From: an uncultured Prevotella sp.
Lineage (GTDB): Bacteria; Bacteroidota; Bacteroidia; Bacteroidales; Bacteroidaceae
Direction of reading: 5' to 3'
Assembly (NCBI GenBank): GCA_937906765.1
Contig: CALCUV010000044.1
Span: 1 to 16,177, forward strand
DNA length: 16,177 nt
The translations under genes were made by a program, and so were the position numbers. Shown piece by piece: positions 1-7,215 of the stretch; the stretch's first letter is position 1, and the number at the start of each line of letters is the position of its first letter. Under the pieces are notes generated by a model. That model saw only the letters and a list, made by a program, of their open reading frames with translations. It ran no database searches and was not told the origin of the DNA.

Positions 1-815
1 CGCTTCGGGAGGTGCGCAAGCGTCAAAGCGAGCTGATTACCGAGATAGACGGTCTTAAAGAGGAAAATGCGGAAAAGGATGCCGAGATGCAAACCCGAGA
101 GTGCGAGGACATGGCTGGCGCCTGTTTCGGAGTACAAACGGCGGGTTTCTTGAGACAGCATCTGCTTGTTTCCTAACGTCATGGCACTCACCACTTCCAG
201 GGACTGACCCTCTAAGTGGCGCTCCAAACGTTGTGTCAACCCATTGCGAATGTCGGTGAGGTAAGTCGCAATTGACTTAGAATCTGTTTCACCCGCCATG
301 CGCCAATCGCCACTTCTGCAATACCCCGTCCCAGAAATGCCTTGTCGCATGAGATAGCGGGCATAGTCAAACGTACCTGCTTCCTCAAAATTGTGAGGCG
401 GTTGCAAGCGGGAGTAAATGAAGAGCGTGCCTCCGAAGATAGGCGTAAACGAAAGGGAGTCCTTTTGCAAGGTGAGTCGCACACGTTGATTATCAATCGT
501 TGCCGTTACCTGAAAATGCATCTCTTTCTCACGAATTTCCGTAACGTTCTTGGCACAATAAGCCATTCGCTCCCCACTCCATTCCACTTGCATCTGCGCA
601 CGTTCGTTTACCAACAAAGTAGCCCCCAACAAAAAGAATGCCAATGCCATAAAAGCACAAAACATGCGCCTTCCTTGCCGTAGAATTACAGACAAAAGGA
701 AGGCGCATAGTGCACTCATAAACAACGCAATACTCCCCTCTGCAATCACCTCAAAAGCAAGGTCAGCACACACTATGCCGACAACAAAACAAACTATGAG
801 GCGGGGAAGCAACAT
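1..815 (-). CDS. comEC: ComEC/Rec2-family DNA uptake channel protein, N-terminal part (cut by contig edge)
   Basis: The frame is open from an ATG at 815 to the left edge and gives the first 271 residues. In naturally transformable bacteria ComEC forms the inner-membrane channel that carries single-stranded DNA into the cytoplasm. Hydrophobic segments cover residues about 1-20, 25-45 and 52-68. A soluble OB-like region (DUF4131-type) follows and ends in the hallmark FDYARYLMRQGI (149-160). The Competence domain begins with TGASHVLALSGLHLGIL (231-247), the most recognisable ComEC signature. The family is usually about 650-750 residues in this phylum, so more than half lies outside the window. 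The start is 40 bp after the stop of the ComEA-like gene, so the two are probably co-transcribed. No Shine-Dalgarno is visible, which is normal for Bacteroidota. No frameshift is seen. Recognition is firm; actual competence in this organism is inference. Confidence 0.93.
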   Translation of the reverse strand, partial: MLLPRLIVCFVVGIVCADLAFEVIAEGSIALFMSALCAFLLSVILRQGRRMFCAFMALAFFLLGATLLVNERAQMQVEWSGERMAYCAKNVTEIREKEMHFQVTATIDNQRVRLTLQKDSLSFTPIFGGTLFIYSRLQPPHNFEEAGTFDYARYLMRQGISGTGYCRSGDWRMAGETDSKSIATYLTDIRNGLTQRLERHLEGQSLEVVSAMTLGNKQMLSQETRRLYSETGASHVLALSGLHLGILFRIFLFKTVYLGNQLALTLAHLPK

Positions 816-855
816 GCTTATGGTAATAAGGGAGTGAAGAGGGCGGTAGGTAGGG

Positions 856-1749
856 TTACTCAAACACAAAATAGGGCGCCAAACGCTCAAAATCTTGAGG
901 CGTAAACTCGGGATAGAGTTGCAAATCGGTCCATGAGGTTAGAGGTCCGTATTTGCGGATGTGGGTCATAATCACCTTTACTTGCTCATAACTCAAATAA
1001 GGATGGCGCACGAGGGTTTTGAAGTCGCTTTTATTGATGGGAAGGGTGCGTATCGCTGGATTTTCTTCCACTTTAAACCATTCTTCTATACGTTCCGGAA
1101 GTCCCTCTATCTCACTTAATTGTGACGTAGAAACGAAACCTCCAAGGCGTTCGCGATAACGCACGATGGCACGTGAATAATAAGGGCCGACACTAGGGAT
1201 TTTGCGCAATGTCAACGTATCTACTTCATTCAAATTAAGCACTGTGACGTGCTCAAATTTCTCAGATTTCTTCCGATATAACGAGTCTTGACGCGCACGG
1301 TCGTTGGACGTGTAATAATCACGCTTTGCAGGCCTTGGAATTTGGATGTAAGGGCGCAAACGTTGATATTCCTCCTCCGTAAGTCCGTAAAGGCGCTTAA
1401 AATCATCCGCATCTTTCCAACGCCCTCCGGCACGGCGATACGCCATCAAATTCTTGATTTGCCAAGGTTTCAATCCCAAGCGCAAGAGCGTTGTGCTATC
1501 CGCCGTATTGGGGTTGAAGGGAAATGTCTCCACCGAAATGGGTGCGCCTGATTTACGCTTTGCCTCCCTCGCTTTTGTTTCTGCCTTAAACGCTTCAAAC
1601 TTTACTGAATCCGAGGGCGACAGACTTGCCTCTTCCCCTACTCCTCGTGAATTTCTCACATAAAGAATGCCTCCGCTCACACAAAGTAGCAGCAACAAGA
1701 GTACGAGAAGACCTCGCTTCTCTGAGCGGGAAAGGAATAGGCGTGACAT
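856..1749 (-). CDS. ComEA-like helix-hairpin-helix protein, membrane anchored
   Basis: 297 residues. An N-terminal membrane anchor (about 13-30, Leu-rich) follows a short basic start, so the rest should be periplasmic. Three helix-hairpin-helix (HhH) modules follow: about 78-135 (FNPNTADSTTLLRLGLKPWQIKNLMAYR), 168-228 (LNLNEVDTLTLRKIPSVGPYYSRAIVRYR) and 236-296 (LPINKSDFKTLVRHPYLSYEQVKVI). The N-x-A/E-x-x-x-L-x-x-hydrophobic-G pattern with 'Ixx(Y/I)R' is the ComEA-type HhH, which binds double-stranded DNA without sequence preference. In competence ComEA receives DNA and passes it to ComEC, whose gene starts 40 bp downstream on the same strand, which supports that role. Three HhH units rather than the one or two of classic ComEA is a form seen in Bacteroidota. 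Direct proof of a competence role is absent from sequence alone. Confidence 0.88.
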   Translation of the reverse strand: MSRLFLSRSEKRGLLVLLLLLLCVSGGILYVRNSRGVGEEASLSPSDSVKFEAFKAETKAREAKRKSGAPISVETFPFNPNTADSTTLLRLGLKPWQIKNLMAYRRAGGRWKDADDFKRLYGLTEEEYQRLRPYIQIPRPAKRDYYTSNDRARQDSLYRKKSEKFEHVTVLNLNEVDTLTLRKIPSVGPYYSRAIVRYRERLGGFVSTSQLSEIEGLPERIEEWFKVEENPAIRTLPINKSDFKTLVRHPYLSYEQVKVIMTHIRKYGPLTSWTDLQLYPEFTPQDFERLAPYFVFE

Positions 1750-1989
1750 CCGTGGGCGTTAGAGTGATTAAGGCGTTATTAACTCAGAAAGAAGCAAATT
1801 TGTTTGAGATTTAGGAAAAACTATAAGTGACTTTGTTGAAAGTATTTGAGACTTACGAAAAATACTTTGAGACTTAGGAAAAACTCTTTAAGATATAGGA
1901 AGAACTTTTTAAGATATAGAAAAGGGAACTTGAGATGCAATGGCAAACATCTGATTTTCAAGCACTCTTATTTGGAACAGCAGACACAA
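1750..1989. other. Intergenic region between SUI1-type gene and ComEA-like gene
   Basis: This 240-bp gap separates two minus-strand genes and contains no credible ORF. Its main content is the 21-bp tandem array described separately. No clear TAnnTTTG promoter box was found on the minus strand, so the ComEA-like gene may be read from upstream or from a promoter that diverges from consensus. Confidence 0.6.
1803..1949. repeat. Degenerate 21-bp tandem repeat array (about 6-7 units)
   Basis: Units begin at 1803, 1824 (poor), 1845, 1866, 1887, 1908 and 1929, each exactly 21 bp apart. The best units read TTTGAGACTTAGGAAAAACT-like: 1803 TTTGAGATTTAGGAAAAACT, 1845 TTTGAGACTTACGAAAAATA, 1866 TTTGAGACTTAGGAAAAACT, 1887 TTTAAGATATAGGAAGAACT. 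The core TTAGGAAAAACT is exact at 1811-1822 and 1874-1885. The same 12-mer occurs in two other intergenic regions of this window (7704, 14682). The 21-bp period is about two helical turns. Function is unknown; it could be a binding-site array, a transcript-processing signal or a selfish repeat. Confidence 0.8.
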
Positions 1990-2328
1990 TTACTTGGTTT
2001 GCGTATATCCCTCCTTACGTAATAATTCCACCAACGATTGACGCACGTCGCCCTGAATGACGATTTCGCCATCTTTTGCGGTGCCCCCGGTTGATAATTT
2101 CGTTTTTAGGAGTTTGCCCAACTGCTTTAAGTCGTCATCAGTGCCTATGAATCCTGTGACAAGGGTAACTGTTTTGCCCTTTCTGCCTGCGCGCTCCATG
2201 CGAACGCGTAATTTTTGTTGCGAAGCGGGAAGCGTTTCCTGTTCTTCAGCAACGTCATCTTCCGTAGTGAATTGAAAGTCGGGATTTGTGGAATATACCA
2301 CTCCCAAACGGGATTTCCAATCTGACAT
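1990..2328 (-). CDS. SUI1/YciH-family translation factor (eIF1-like)
   Basis: 112 residues. The C-terminal two thirds (about 38-110) is a SUI1 domain: a basic stretch LRVRMERAGRKGKTVTLVTGF, then DDLKQLGKLLKTKLSTGGTAKDGEIVIQGD and a terminal VELLRKEGY. The segment K-x-x-STGG-(T/S)-x-K-x-x-x-I-x-(I/L)-Q-G-(D/N) is the family signature. Eukaryotic eIF1 and E. coli YciH act at the small ribosomal subunit in start-site selection; the bacterial role is less defined. The N-terminal 37 residues (MSDWKSRLGVVYSTNPDF...) match the usual bacterial layout, with an acidic linker. It lies 50 bp downstream of the flippase gene on the same strand and may share its transcript. The family call is confident; the in vivo function is not. 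Confidence 0.92.
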   Translation of the reverse strand: MSDWKSRLGVVYSTNPDFQFTTEDDVAEEQETLPASQQKLRVRMERAGRKGKTVTLVTGFIGTDDDLKQLGKLLKTKLSTGGTAKDGEIVIQGDVRQSLVELLRKEGYTQTK

Positions 2329-2378
2329 AGTCGTATTTATGGAGTTTCATGCGCATCAAATGGCGCATCATGTTTGTT

Positions 2379-3827
2379 TTATTTCTTTGTAATCTTCTTC
2401 AGGAGGAACGCCAAGCACTCTTGATATACCACGGGTTTCAACAAGTGCATCCACAACCAATAATGCGCCCCTGCCACTGCTATTTTAACCACCAAGCGGA
2501 GTAACATGTCGGGCACAAAGTTGCCTACAAAATGGGCGGAAAGTGTTGTCACTAATGACAATCCAAAGAAGGGGAACACATCGAGTAACACCTTCGTAAG
2601 GGGAAGGCGAATCAGCCCTCTTACCCCACTCCACCACACCAGCAACCACGTTATGTTGAGCGTAGCAACGGCATAAAGCATGCGGCCAACTCCATAGGGG
2701 TGGAGCATAACGACAACGCTTAATTGCAAGAGCAAGAAAGTGCTTGTAATCCCTAAATAACGCGTAGATCTCCCCTTGCTAATCAGCATTTGAGCAAAAA
2801 GTTGTCCCAAGGGAAGGAAAGGCGCGGCGAAACAAAGTATTTGGAGCAATGGCACACAAGGCATCCACTTTTCTCCTATGGCAAGGGGGATAAACTCTGG
2901 AGCAATGACTCCTAATCCCCAAAGCGCGGGGAAGGCCAAAAAGGAAGTGAAGCGCAACATTTTGCGGAACACGCGCACCTGGCGGTCAGCATCTTCTGTT
3001 ATAGTCACAAGCACGGGTTGCACCACGTTAGAAATCATCCCCGTTAACATGGTTGTTCCCATCAATGACCATTTATTGGCTTGCGAATAGTGACCAACGA
3101 CGTCTTTTCTCGGAAAGAAGTGTCCCAAAAGGGCTTGCATTACTTGCCCATTGAGGGTTGTGAGCAAGTTGGTGAGCAAGATTTTGCTGCTAAAGCGAAA
3201 CATTGCAAACGCAGGGCGTAAGTTGAACACGAAAGTGGGGCGCCAGGGCGAATAATGCCAATAAAACACCGAAATACTCACTTTATACCCCAAATCCATG
3301 GCTACAAGGCTCCAATAACCTGCACCTAAGAAAGCCGCGACGAGACCTATTGCTGATGAAATGAGCGACGATGACACCTGAGAGATGGTTCGCTCGCGCA
3401 CCATGAGATGCTTGTAAAGGTAAGCCCAATGTGCCGTGTTCAAACTCGTCACTACGAATCCCAGGAATATAATGCGTGCCACGAGAGTGAGTTCGGGCGT
3501 ATGGTTAAAGGCGGCAATGAGAGGCGCACAAAAGAAAAGGGACGTATAGACAACCACACTAATGCAAATGCTCAACCAAAAAACGGCATTAAAATCCTTA
3601 TGTTCGGCATCGCGTTTGTTGCACAACGCCGTAGCAAAACCACTATCCTGCAAGTTTTGGGCAAGAGCAGAAAAGACCGTCAACATGGCCACCATAGCAT
3701 AGTCAGAAACGTCCAGCAATCGCGCCAAAAGAATCCCCACTAAGAGCATGACCACCTGTTGTGTACCATTGCTTAGCGCAGCCCAAAAGAAGTTTTTTGC
3801 GGTTCTCTCTTTTAAGTTCTCAGACAT
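2379..3827 (-). CDS. Polysaccharide/lipopolysaccharide flippase, MOP superfamily (WzxC-like)
   Basis: 482 residues, almost entirely hydrophobic, with about 12-14 predicted membrane segments beginning at residue 12. The N-terminus (KERTAKNFFWAALSNGTQQVVMLLVGILLARLLDVSDYAMVAML) has the pattern of Polysacc_synt/WzxC exporters: an amphipathic start, then 'LARLL...(Y/F)G/A...A' after the first helix. Later 'QDSGFATAL', 'VVQPVL' and 'APLLQILCFAAPFLPLGQL' are also typical. Such proteins flip lipid-linked sugar repeat units across the inner membrane for O-antigen, capsule or exopolysaccharide assembly. Length is normal for the family. No glycosyltransferase genes are nearby, so the substrate cannot be guessed. 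A good -7 promoter box lies 39 bp upstream, so it probably opens the flippase-SUI1 transcript. Confidence 0.88.
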   Translation of the reverse strand: MSENLKERTAKNFFWAALSNGTQQVVMLLVGILLARLLDVSDYAMVAMLTVFSALAQNLQDSGFATALCNKRDAEHKDFNAVFWLSICISVVVYTSLFFCAPLIAAFNHTPELTLVARIIFLGFVVTSLNTAHWAYLYKHLMVRERTISQVSSSLISSAIGLVAAFLGAGYWSLVAMDLGYKVSISVFYWHYSPWRPTFVFNLRPAFAMFRFSSKILLTNLLTTLNGQVMQALLGHFFPRKDVVGHYSQANKWSLMGTTMLTGMISNVVQPVLVTITEDADRQVRVFRKMLRFTSFLAFPALWGLGVIAPEFIPLAIGEKWMPCVPLLQILCFAAPFLPLGQLFAQMLISKGRSTRYLGITSTFLLLQLSVVVMLHPYGVGRMLYAVATLNITWLLVWWSGVRGLIRLPLTKVLLDVFPFFGLSLVTTLSAHFVGNFVPDMLLRLVVKIAVAGAHYWLWMHLLKPVVYQECLAFLLKKITKK

Positions 3828-3865
3828 TATATCAGTGTGCTTATATTATATATTGTGTAATGCTA

Positions 3866-3873
3866 CAAAGGTA
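3866..3873 (-). promoter_or_regulatory. -7 promoter box for the flippase gene
   Basis: The minus strand reads TACCTTTG here, a full match to the Bacteroidota TAnnTTTG -7 box, 39 bp before the ATG at 3827. A TTTG lies upstream (3889-3892) but with only a 15-nt spacer, so the -33 element is uncertain. Confidence 0.6.
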
Positions 3874-4080
3874 GTGCTTTATCTTGAGCAAAGAAAGGGG
3901 AGCGGGTCTATTTTACACGAAAAATAAAGGTAAAAACGAAATAACAGAACGGGCACCCATGCTTACGATAGTTTCATTGGGGTGAGAATGACCGAAGAAA
4001 TCCAGCACACTTAACTAATGTATATCATTGATATTCTGCACGTTAAATCTAACTGAGATTACATCACAAAAGAGTTAAAC

Positions 4081-4136
4081 ATAATGAGAACAATTAGTAA
4101 CTTTCTGCGCTTAAAGTCACTAATTGTTCTCATTAT
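4081..4136. terminator. Long hairpin, possible terminator of the XRE-type gene
   Basis: Arms ATAATGAGAACAATTAGT (4081-4098) and ACTAATTGTTCTCATTAT (4119-4136) are perfectly complementary over 18 bp and extend to 21 bp with one mismatch (GTAAC against GTCAC). The loop is short. It lies about 140 bp after the stop of the minus-strand XRE-type gene; read on that strand it is followed by a modest T-rich tail. The arms are AT-rich and unusually long for a terminator, so a transposon remnant or a protein-binding palindrome is also possible. Confidence 0.5.
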
Positions 4137-4276
4137 AAGAAATTTTATGTTCCGCATCATTGAAATGAGCCCAAGTATCTGCCGATTTCACATCCTTGCA
4201 ATAGGCATTGGAGTTTGATTCCAACTACAGGGATTTAGCACACCTAATTTACTGAATGACAAGCGTTTTATGCTCA

Positions 4277-4858
4277 TTATTTCATCGCAGGGATAAAGAT
4301 TTCATAGGTACCATCGTCAAAAAATACGCGTATCTCCTTAACTTTACGCTCAGGTTTGTCACATTTTTTCGCATTTAGCATGTCATTATACGCCACTAAG
4401 CGGTTCGGATTTGCGTCATCGTAAATCTCGTTAGGCATGGGTTGACGCATTTGTTGCATTTGCTCGACACCACCATTCTGAGGAGAACGAGGCATTGCCT
4501 GAGCATCTTTTTGAACCGAAAAAGCGGAAGCAGCAGACGCGTCACTCGGTTCGCCTACAAGCAAATTATCATCCCCAATTTCGATTGGCGCATCCGAATT
4601 TGTTCCTCCAGTGCCATCGAAATCTTCCGACTTTTCACCATCCGTCATCTCGCCTTCACCAAAAAGCAACCAATCCATACGCACAGAAGGGAAGGCTTTA
4701 TGAACTGCCGAAGCATGGGTAATTGTTGGGTTCGTACGCCCCATAAAAATGTTGGAAATTGAGGCAGGCGAAACCCCTAATTTTGTAGCAAAATCTTGTT
4801 GTGAAAGGTTCGCCTTTAGCATCACTTCTCTAATTCTATTTTTCATATTCGGTTGCAT
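4277..4858 (-). CDS. XRE-type helix-turn-helix regulator with C-terminal extension
   Basis: 193 residues. Residues about 6-64 form an XRE/Cro-C1 HTH: NRIREVMLKANLSQQDFATKLGVSPASISNIFMGRTNPTITHASAVHKAFPSVRMDWLLFGEGEM. The 'LSQQDFATKLGVSPASISNI' recognition unit and the 'DWLLFGEG' ending are common in Bacteroidota regulators. The rest (70-193) is low complexity, rich in Asp/Glu, Ala, Gln and Met, ending in a conserved-looking KVKEIRVFFDDGTYEIFIPAMK. Targets are unknown. The ATG at 4858 is the first in frame; an ATG four codons later (MKNRI) is an equal alternative. The very long AT-rich upstream DNA, a likely promoter at 5028-5058 and a small palindrome at 4904-4917 suggest a long regulated leader. 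Possible autoregulation is inference. Confidence 0.85.
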   Translation of the reverse strand: MQPNMKNRIREVMLKANLSQQDFATKLGVSPASISNIFMGRTNPTITHASAVHKAFPSVRMDWLLFGEGEMTDGEKSEDFDGTGGTNSDAPIEIGDDNLLVGEPSDASAASAFSVQKDAQAMPRSPQNGGVEQMQQMRQPMPNEIYDDANPNRLVAYNDMLNAKKCDKPERKVKEIRVFFDDGTYEIFIPAMK

Positions 4859-4903
4859 TATTGTGAAAACTCAATCGGAAAAGCAGGGAAAATGGGCACA
4901 TAT

Positions 4904-4917
4904 ATTGCACACGCAAT
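4904..4917. promoter_or_regulatory. Possible operator palindrome upstream of the XRE-type gene
   Basis: ATTGC-ACAC-GCAAT is a 5-bp-arm palindrome 46 bp before the ATG of the XRE-type gene. Small palindromes in this place are often bound by the regulator itself. It is short and could be chance. Confidence 0.25.
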
Positions 4918-5027
4918 TTGTCTCAATTTTTCTCACCTCTCACACCCTCTGAATTTTCTCGGTTTTACTATCGCTTACAGTTAAGAGGGTAAAAAATGGG
5001 AAAATCACCCCTTTTTCTAAGCGTTTA

Positions 5028-5058
5028 CAAAGTTAAACCTTTTTACAGACACCACCAA
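5028..5058 (-). promoter_or_regulatory. Likely promoter for the XRE-type gene
   Basis: On the minus strand TTG (5058-5056), a 20-nt spacer and TAACTTTG (5035-5028) fit the Bacteroidota -33/-7 arrangement. It would give a leader of about 160 nt before the ATG at 4858. Confidence 0.5.
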
Positions 5059-5859
5059 CATTTGTAAAGACAAATTTTTAAATTAATATTTCACAAATCA
5101 AAACTTCATAAATTTTAGAATTTAGATGTAAATCACCGAAACCTATTTGCGTTTGAAATTTGTAAATAAAACACCCCTAAACTCGCCTATAAATAACTCT
5201 ATCAAACAATTATTACTAATTGATTTTCATCACTATTATAAACCCATATAAAACATGTTTTAAGAAACCCTATTACTGATTTTGCATAAATTAGAAGGAT
5301 TTATAACACAAAACCAATATCTATTCGTGCAAACGTACAGATTTTCAATACTTTATCACACTCAAACAACACTGAATGTTTATAAATTCAATTATTCGTA
5401 TTACACATTTATAAATTACATTGTGTAATTTCCATTTTATAAACTTTATTATCTCGAGGATTTATTGTTTTTAAATATAAATTTATAGTTTTGTAATTTA
5501 TACAGATTTGAAATATAAATCTTATTAATTAAATGTTAAAATTTGCTAAATCGCTAATTTCACCCCCTAATTGAGGTAAAATGAGGCGTAATTTAGTCAT
5601 AGTCCAGCGAATGTCGGAAGAAAAATATCTAATAAAACCTCAAAAAGCGAAAATTCGCCTAACACACAGATTTACAAGACATAAAGCCATTTTAACGTAA
5701 TTTGGAAAAATGAGCAGAAAAATCAAGAAAAAGGGCTTTTCAGGGAGAATAAAACAGAAAACTCGACTTTGTCTGCATGAAACGAACAGAATCACCCCAC
5801 CCTTAGTTTTAGAAATAAATGTAATTTACATTTTTACATTTATGAAGTGAGAAACATAA

Positions 5860-5924
5860 AAAATCAGACTTCAATTTTTCACATTCTGCAACTCGCTTTT
5901 GTGAGAAAATTGAAGTCTGATTTT
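5860..5924 (-). terminator. Intrinsic terminator of holA
   Basis: Arms at 5860-5882 and 5901-5924 pair over about 20 bp (AAAATCAGACTTCAATTTT against AAAATTGAAGTCTGATTTT) around an 18-nt loop. Read on the minus strand it starts 65 bp after the holA stop and ends in a run of T, as expected of a Rho-independent terminator. The plus strand also has TTTT after it, so it may work both ways. Confidence 0.8.
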
Positions 5925-5988
5925 GCTTTCAAAATTAATATTTACATACGCAATTTTGGAGGGGAAATATAGTAAAGTAAACCGCCCT

Positions 5989-7017
5989 TTAATGAAGAAT
6001 GAAATAAATCAATTCCGTGAAAAGTTCCGCACTTGTCGCTCCCCCATTTTCGATTCCCTTACATCGCGCATCGGTTTCGCGAATCTTCGAAAGGATGTGC
6101 ATCACCTTCACGCCGGAGTAAACTTTCATTGCCGGAAGGTAATTTCGATTCACTTGCCAATCTCGAATCCCCAACCAACTTGCGATACCCATTGGAGTTT
6201 TTTCGGGAGCATAATATGCCAACATGAGTTGCGAGTAAAATCGGAAGAGCATCGTGAGTGTGGCAGGAAGATAAAAATTGCGTTCATCCTTGGCCATGAC
6301 ACGTGCAATTTTCATTGCCTGAGAAACGTCTTTTTTCGACAACGCGTCCTGTAGTTCGAAAATATTAAAATCTCGGTTAACGCCCACCGTAGTCAAAACA
6401 TGGTCTTTTGTAACCATCGTTTGCCCCTTGGGAAGACCGACACACAACTTTTCAAGTTCATTAACCACCTTACTCAGTTTCGTACCCACCAAATCCGCAA
6501 TCATATTTGCCGCCTCCAGTTCGATGGCGAGGTGCTTACGTTTGAGATAAGAAGCCACAAATCCCGGAATGCGATCTTCGCGCAAGGGTTTTGATTCAAA
6601 GAGTATGCCATTCTTCTCAATCAAAGCAGGCAACTTTTTTCTACGATCCAAAGCTCCACCCTTATGACAAATAATTAGCACCGTAGTTGGCTGCATCTGC
6701 GCAAAGTAAAGTTCCAACTTTTCCAGTTGTTTCATATTTTGCGCTTCCTTTAAGCACACCACCAACCTTTCTGCCCCCATCGGGAAACCACGTGCCGCAC
6801 TCACCACCGCCTCAGGCGTAGCCTCTGTTCCGTAAAACGTAAACAGATTAAAAGCCTGCTCATCGGGAGTCAGCAATTTCTCAAGGAGCAAATCGGCAAT
6901 CTTATCTATGTAATACTCCTCCTCACCCATCAAGCAGTAAACAGGATGAAACTTACCGTTCATAATCTCGCGAACCACGTCTTCGTAAGCAGGAGTCACT
7001 TGCTTCGTTTGAGCCAT
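5989..7017 (-). CDS. holA: DNA polymerase III delta subunit (clamp loader)
   Basis: 342 residues from the ATG at 7017. HolA is the delta subunit of the clamp loader, which opens the sliding clamp during replication. The sequence has the family's layout: IMNGKFHPVYCLMGEEEYYIDKIADLLLEKLL near the start (the 'PVYLLxGEExYlid' signature), then TEATPEAVVSAARGFPMGAERLVVCLKEAQNM, KLELYFAQMQPTTVLIICHKG, a lid segment (ADLVGTKLSKVVNELEKLCVGLPKGQTMVTKDHV), and an all-helical collar ending in CKGIENGGATSAELFTELIYFIL. Walker motifs are degenerate, as is normal for delta. The frame stays open 27 codons further upstream, but the start at MAQTKQVTPAYEDVV gives the usual length (about 340), so I choose it. 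Divergent from the HsdR-N-like gene. Confidence 0.93.
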   Translation of the reverse strand: MAQTKQVTPAYEDVVREIMNGKFHPVYCLMGEEEYYIDKIADLLLEKLLTPDEQAFNLFTFYGTEATPEAVVSAARGFPMGAERLVVCLKEAQNMKQLEKLELYFAQMQPTTVLIICHKGGALDRRKKLPALIEKNGILFESKPLREDRIPGFVASYLKRKHLAIELEAANMIADLVGTKLSKVVNELEKLCVGLPKGQTMVTKDHVLTTVGVNRDFNIFELQDALSKKDVSQAMKIARVMAKDERNFYLPATLTMLFRFYSQLMLAYYAPEKTPMGIASWLGIRDWQVNRNYLPAMKVYSGVKVMHILSKIRETDARCKGIENGGATSAELFTELIYFILH

Positions 7018-7215
7018 TAAATAATATATGTGTTTTGTTTTTATTCTTACTTTCGAGCACCAAGTCGCCCTTCCAATCCCACGCGTCTCACTTTCCAATA
7101 GGCAACTTCATGCTTCACGACCATCACCTTCGCCACAAAACGCACCTTTATATGCACTTTATTTCGTACCTTTGTGGTCAGGCAACAAGTCCTACTATCT
7201 TGCAAAAATACACAA
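7018..7215. promoter_or_regulatory. Divergent intergenic region, with -7 box at 7167-7174
   Basis: This region separates holA and the HsdR-N-like gene. The plus strand carries TACCTTTG (7167-7174), a full match to the TAnnTTTG -7 box, 42 bp before the ATG at 7216. The upstream GTG at 7174 overlaps this box, which argues against the longer reading frame. No equally good box was found for holA. Confidence 0.6.

Larger units (their letters stand above)
3828..4276. other. Intergenic region with a long inverted repeat
   Basis: 449 bp between two minus-strand genes. It holds the flippase promoter at its left end and the 18-bp perfect inverted repeat at 4081-4136. No ORF in it has family character or a plausible start context. 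Nothing else recognisable was seen. Confidence 0.6.
4859..5988. other. 1.1-kb AT-rich intergenic region
   Basis: This is the largest gap in the window, between two minus-strand genes. From about 5040 to 5560 it is extremely AT-rich and full of TTTATAAA-like words (for example 5379, 5408 and 5436, 28-29 bp apart) and small palindromes such as AATTACA-TTG-TGTAATT near 5415-5430 and AAATGTAA-T-TTACATTT at 5817-5833. A promoter for the XRE-type gene lies near 5028-5058 and the holA terminator at 5860-5924. Two small basic plus-strand ORFs (39 and 46 codons, 5581-5850) are possible but unsupported. No DnaA-box cluster, tRNA or known riboswitch was recognised. Confidence 0.6.

Noticed and set aside
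3..176. Plus-strand open frame (LREVRKRQSELITEIDGL...) at the left edge, coiled-coil-like
   Set aside because: It is the shadow of comEC, whose minus-strand frame gives the unmistakable ASHVLALSGLHLG motif over the same bases.
4859..5859. Chromosomal replication origin in the AT-rich gap
   Set aside because: No cluster of DnaA boxes (TTATCCACA type) was found and no dnaA or typical origin neighbours are present; AT-richness alone is not enough.
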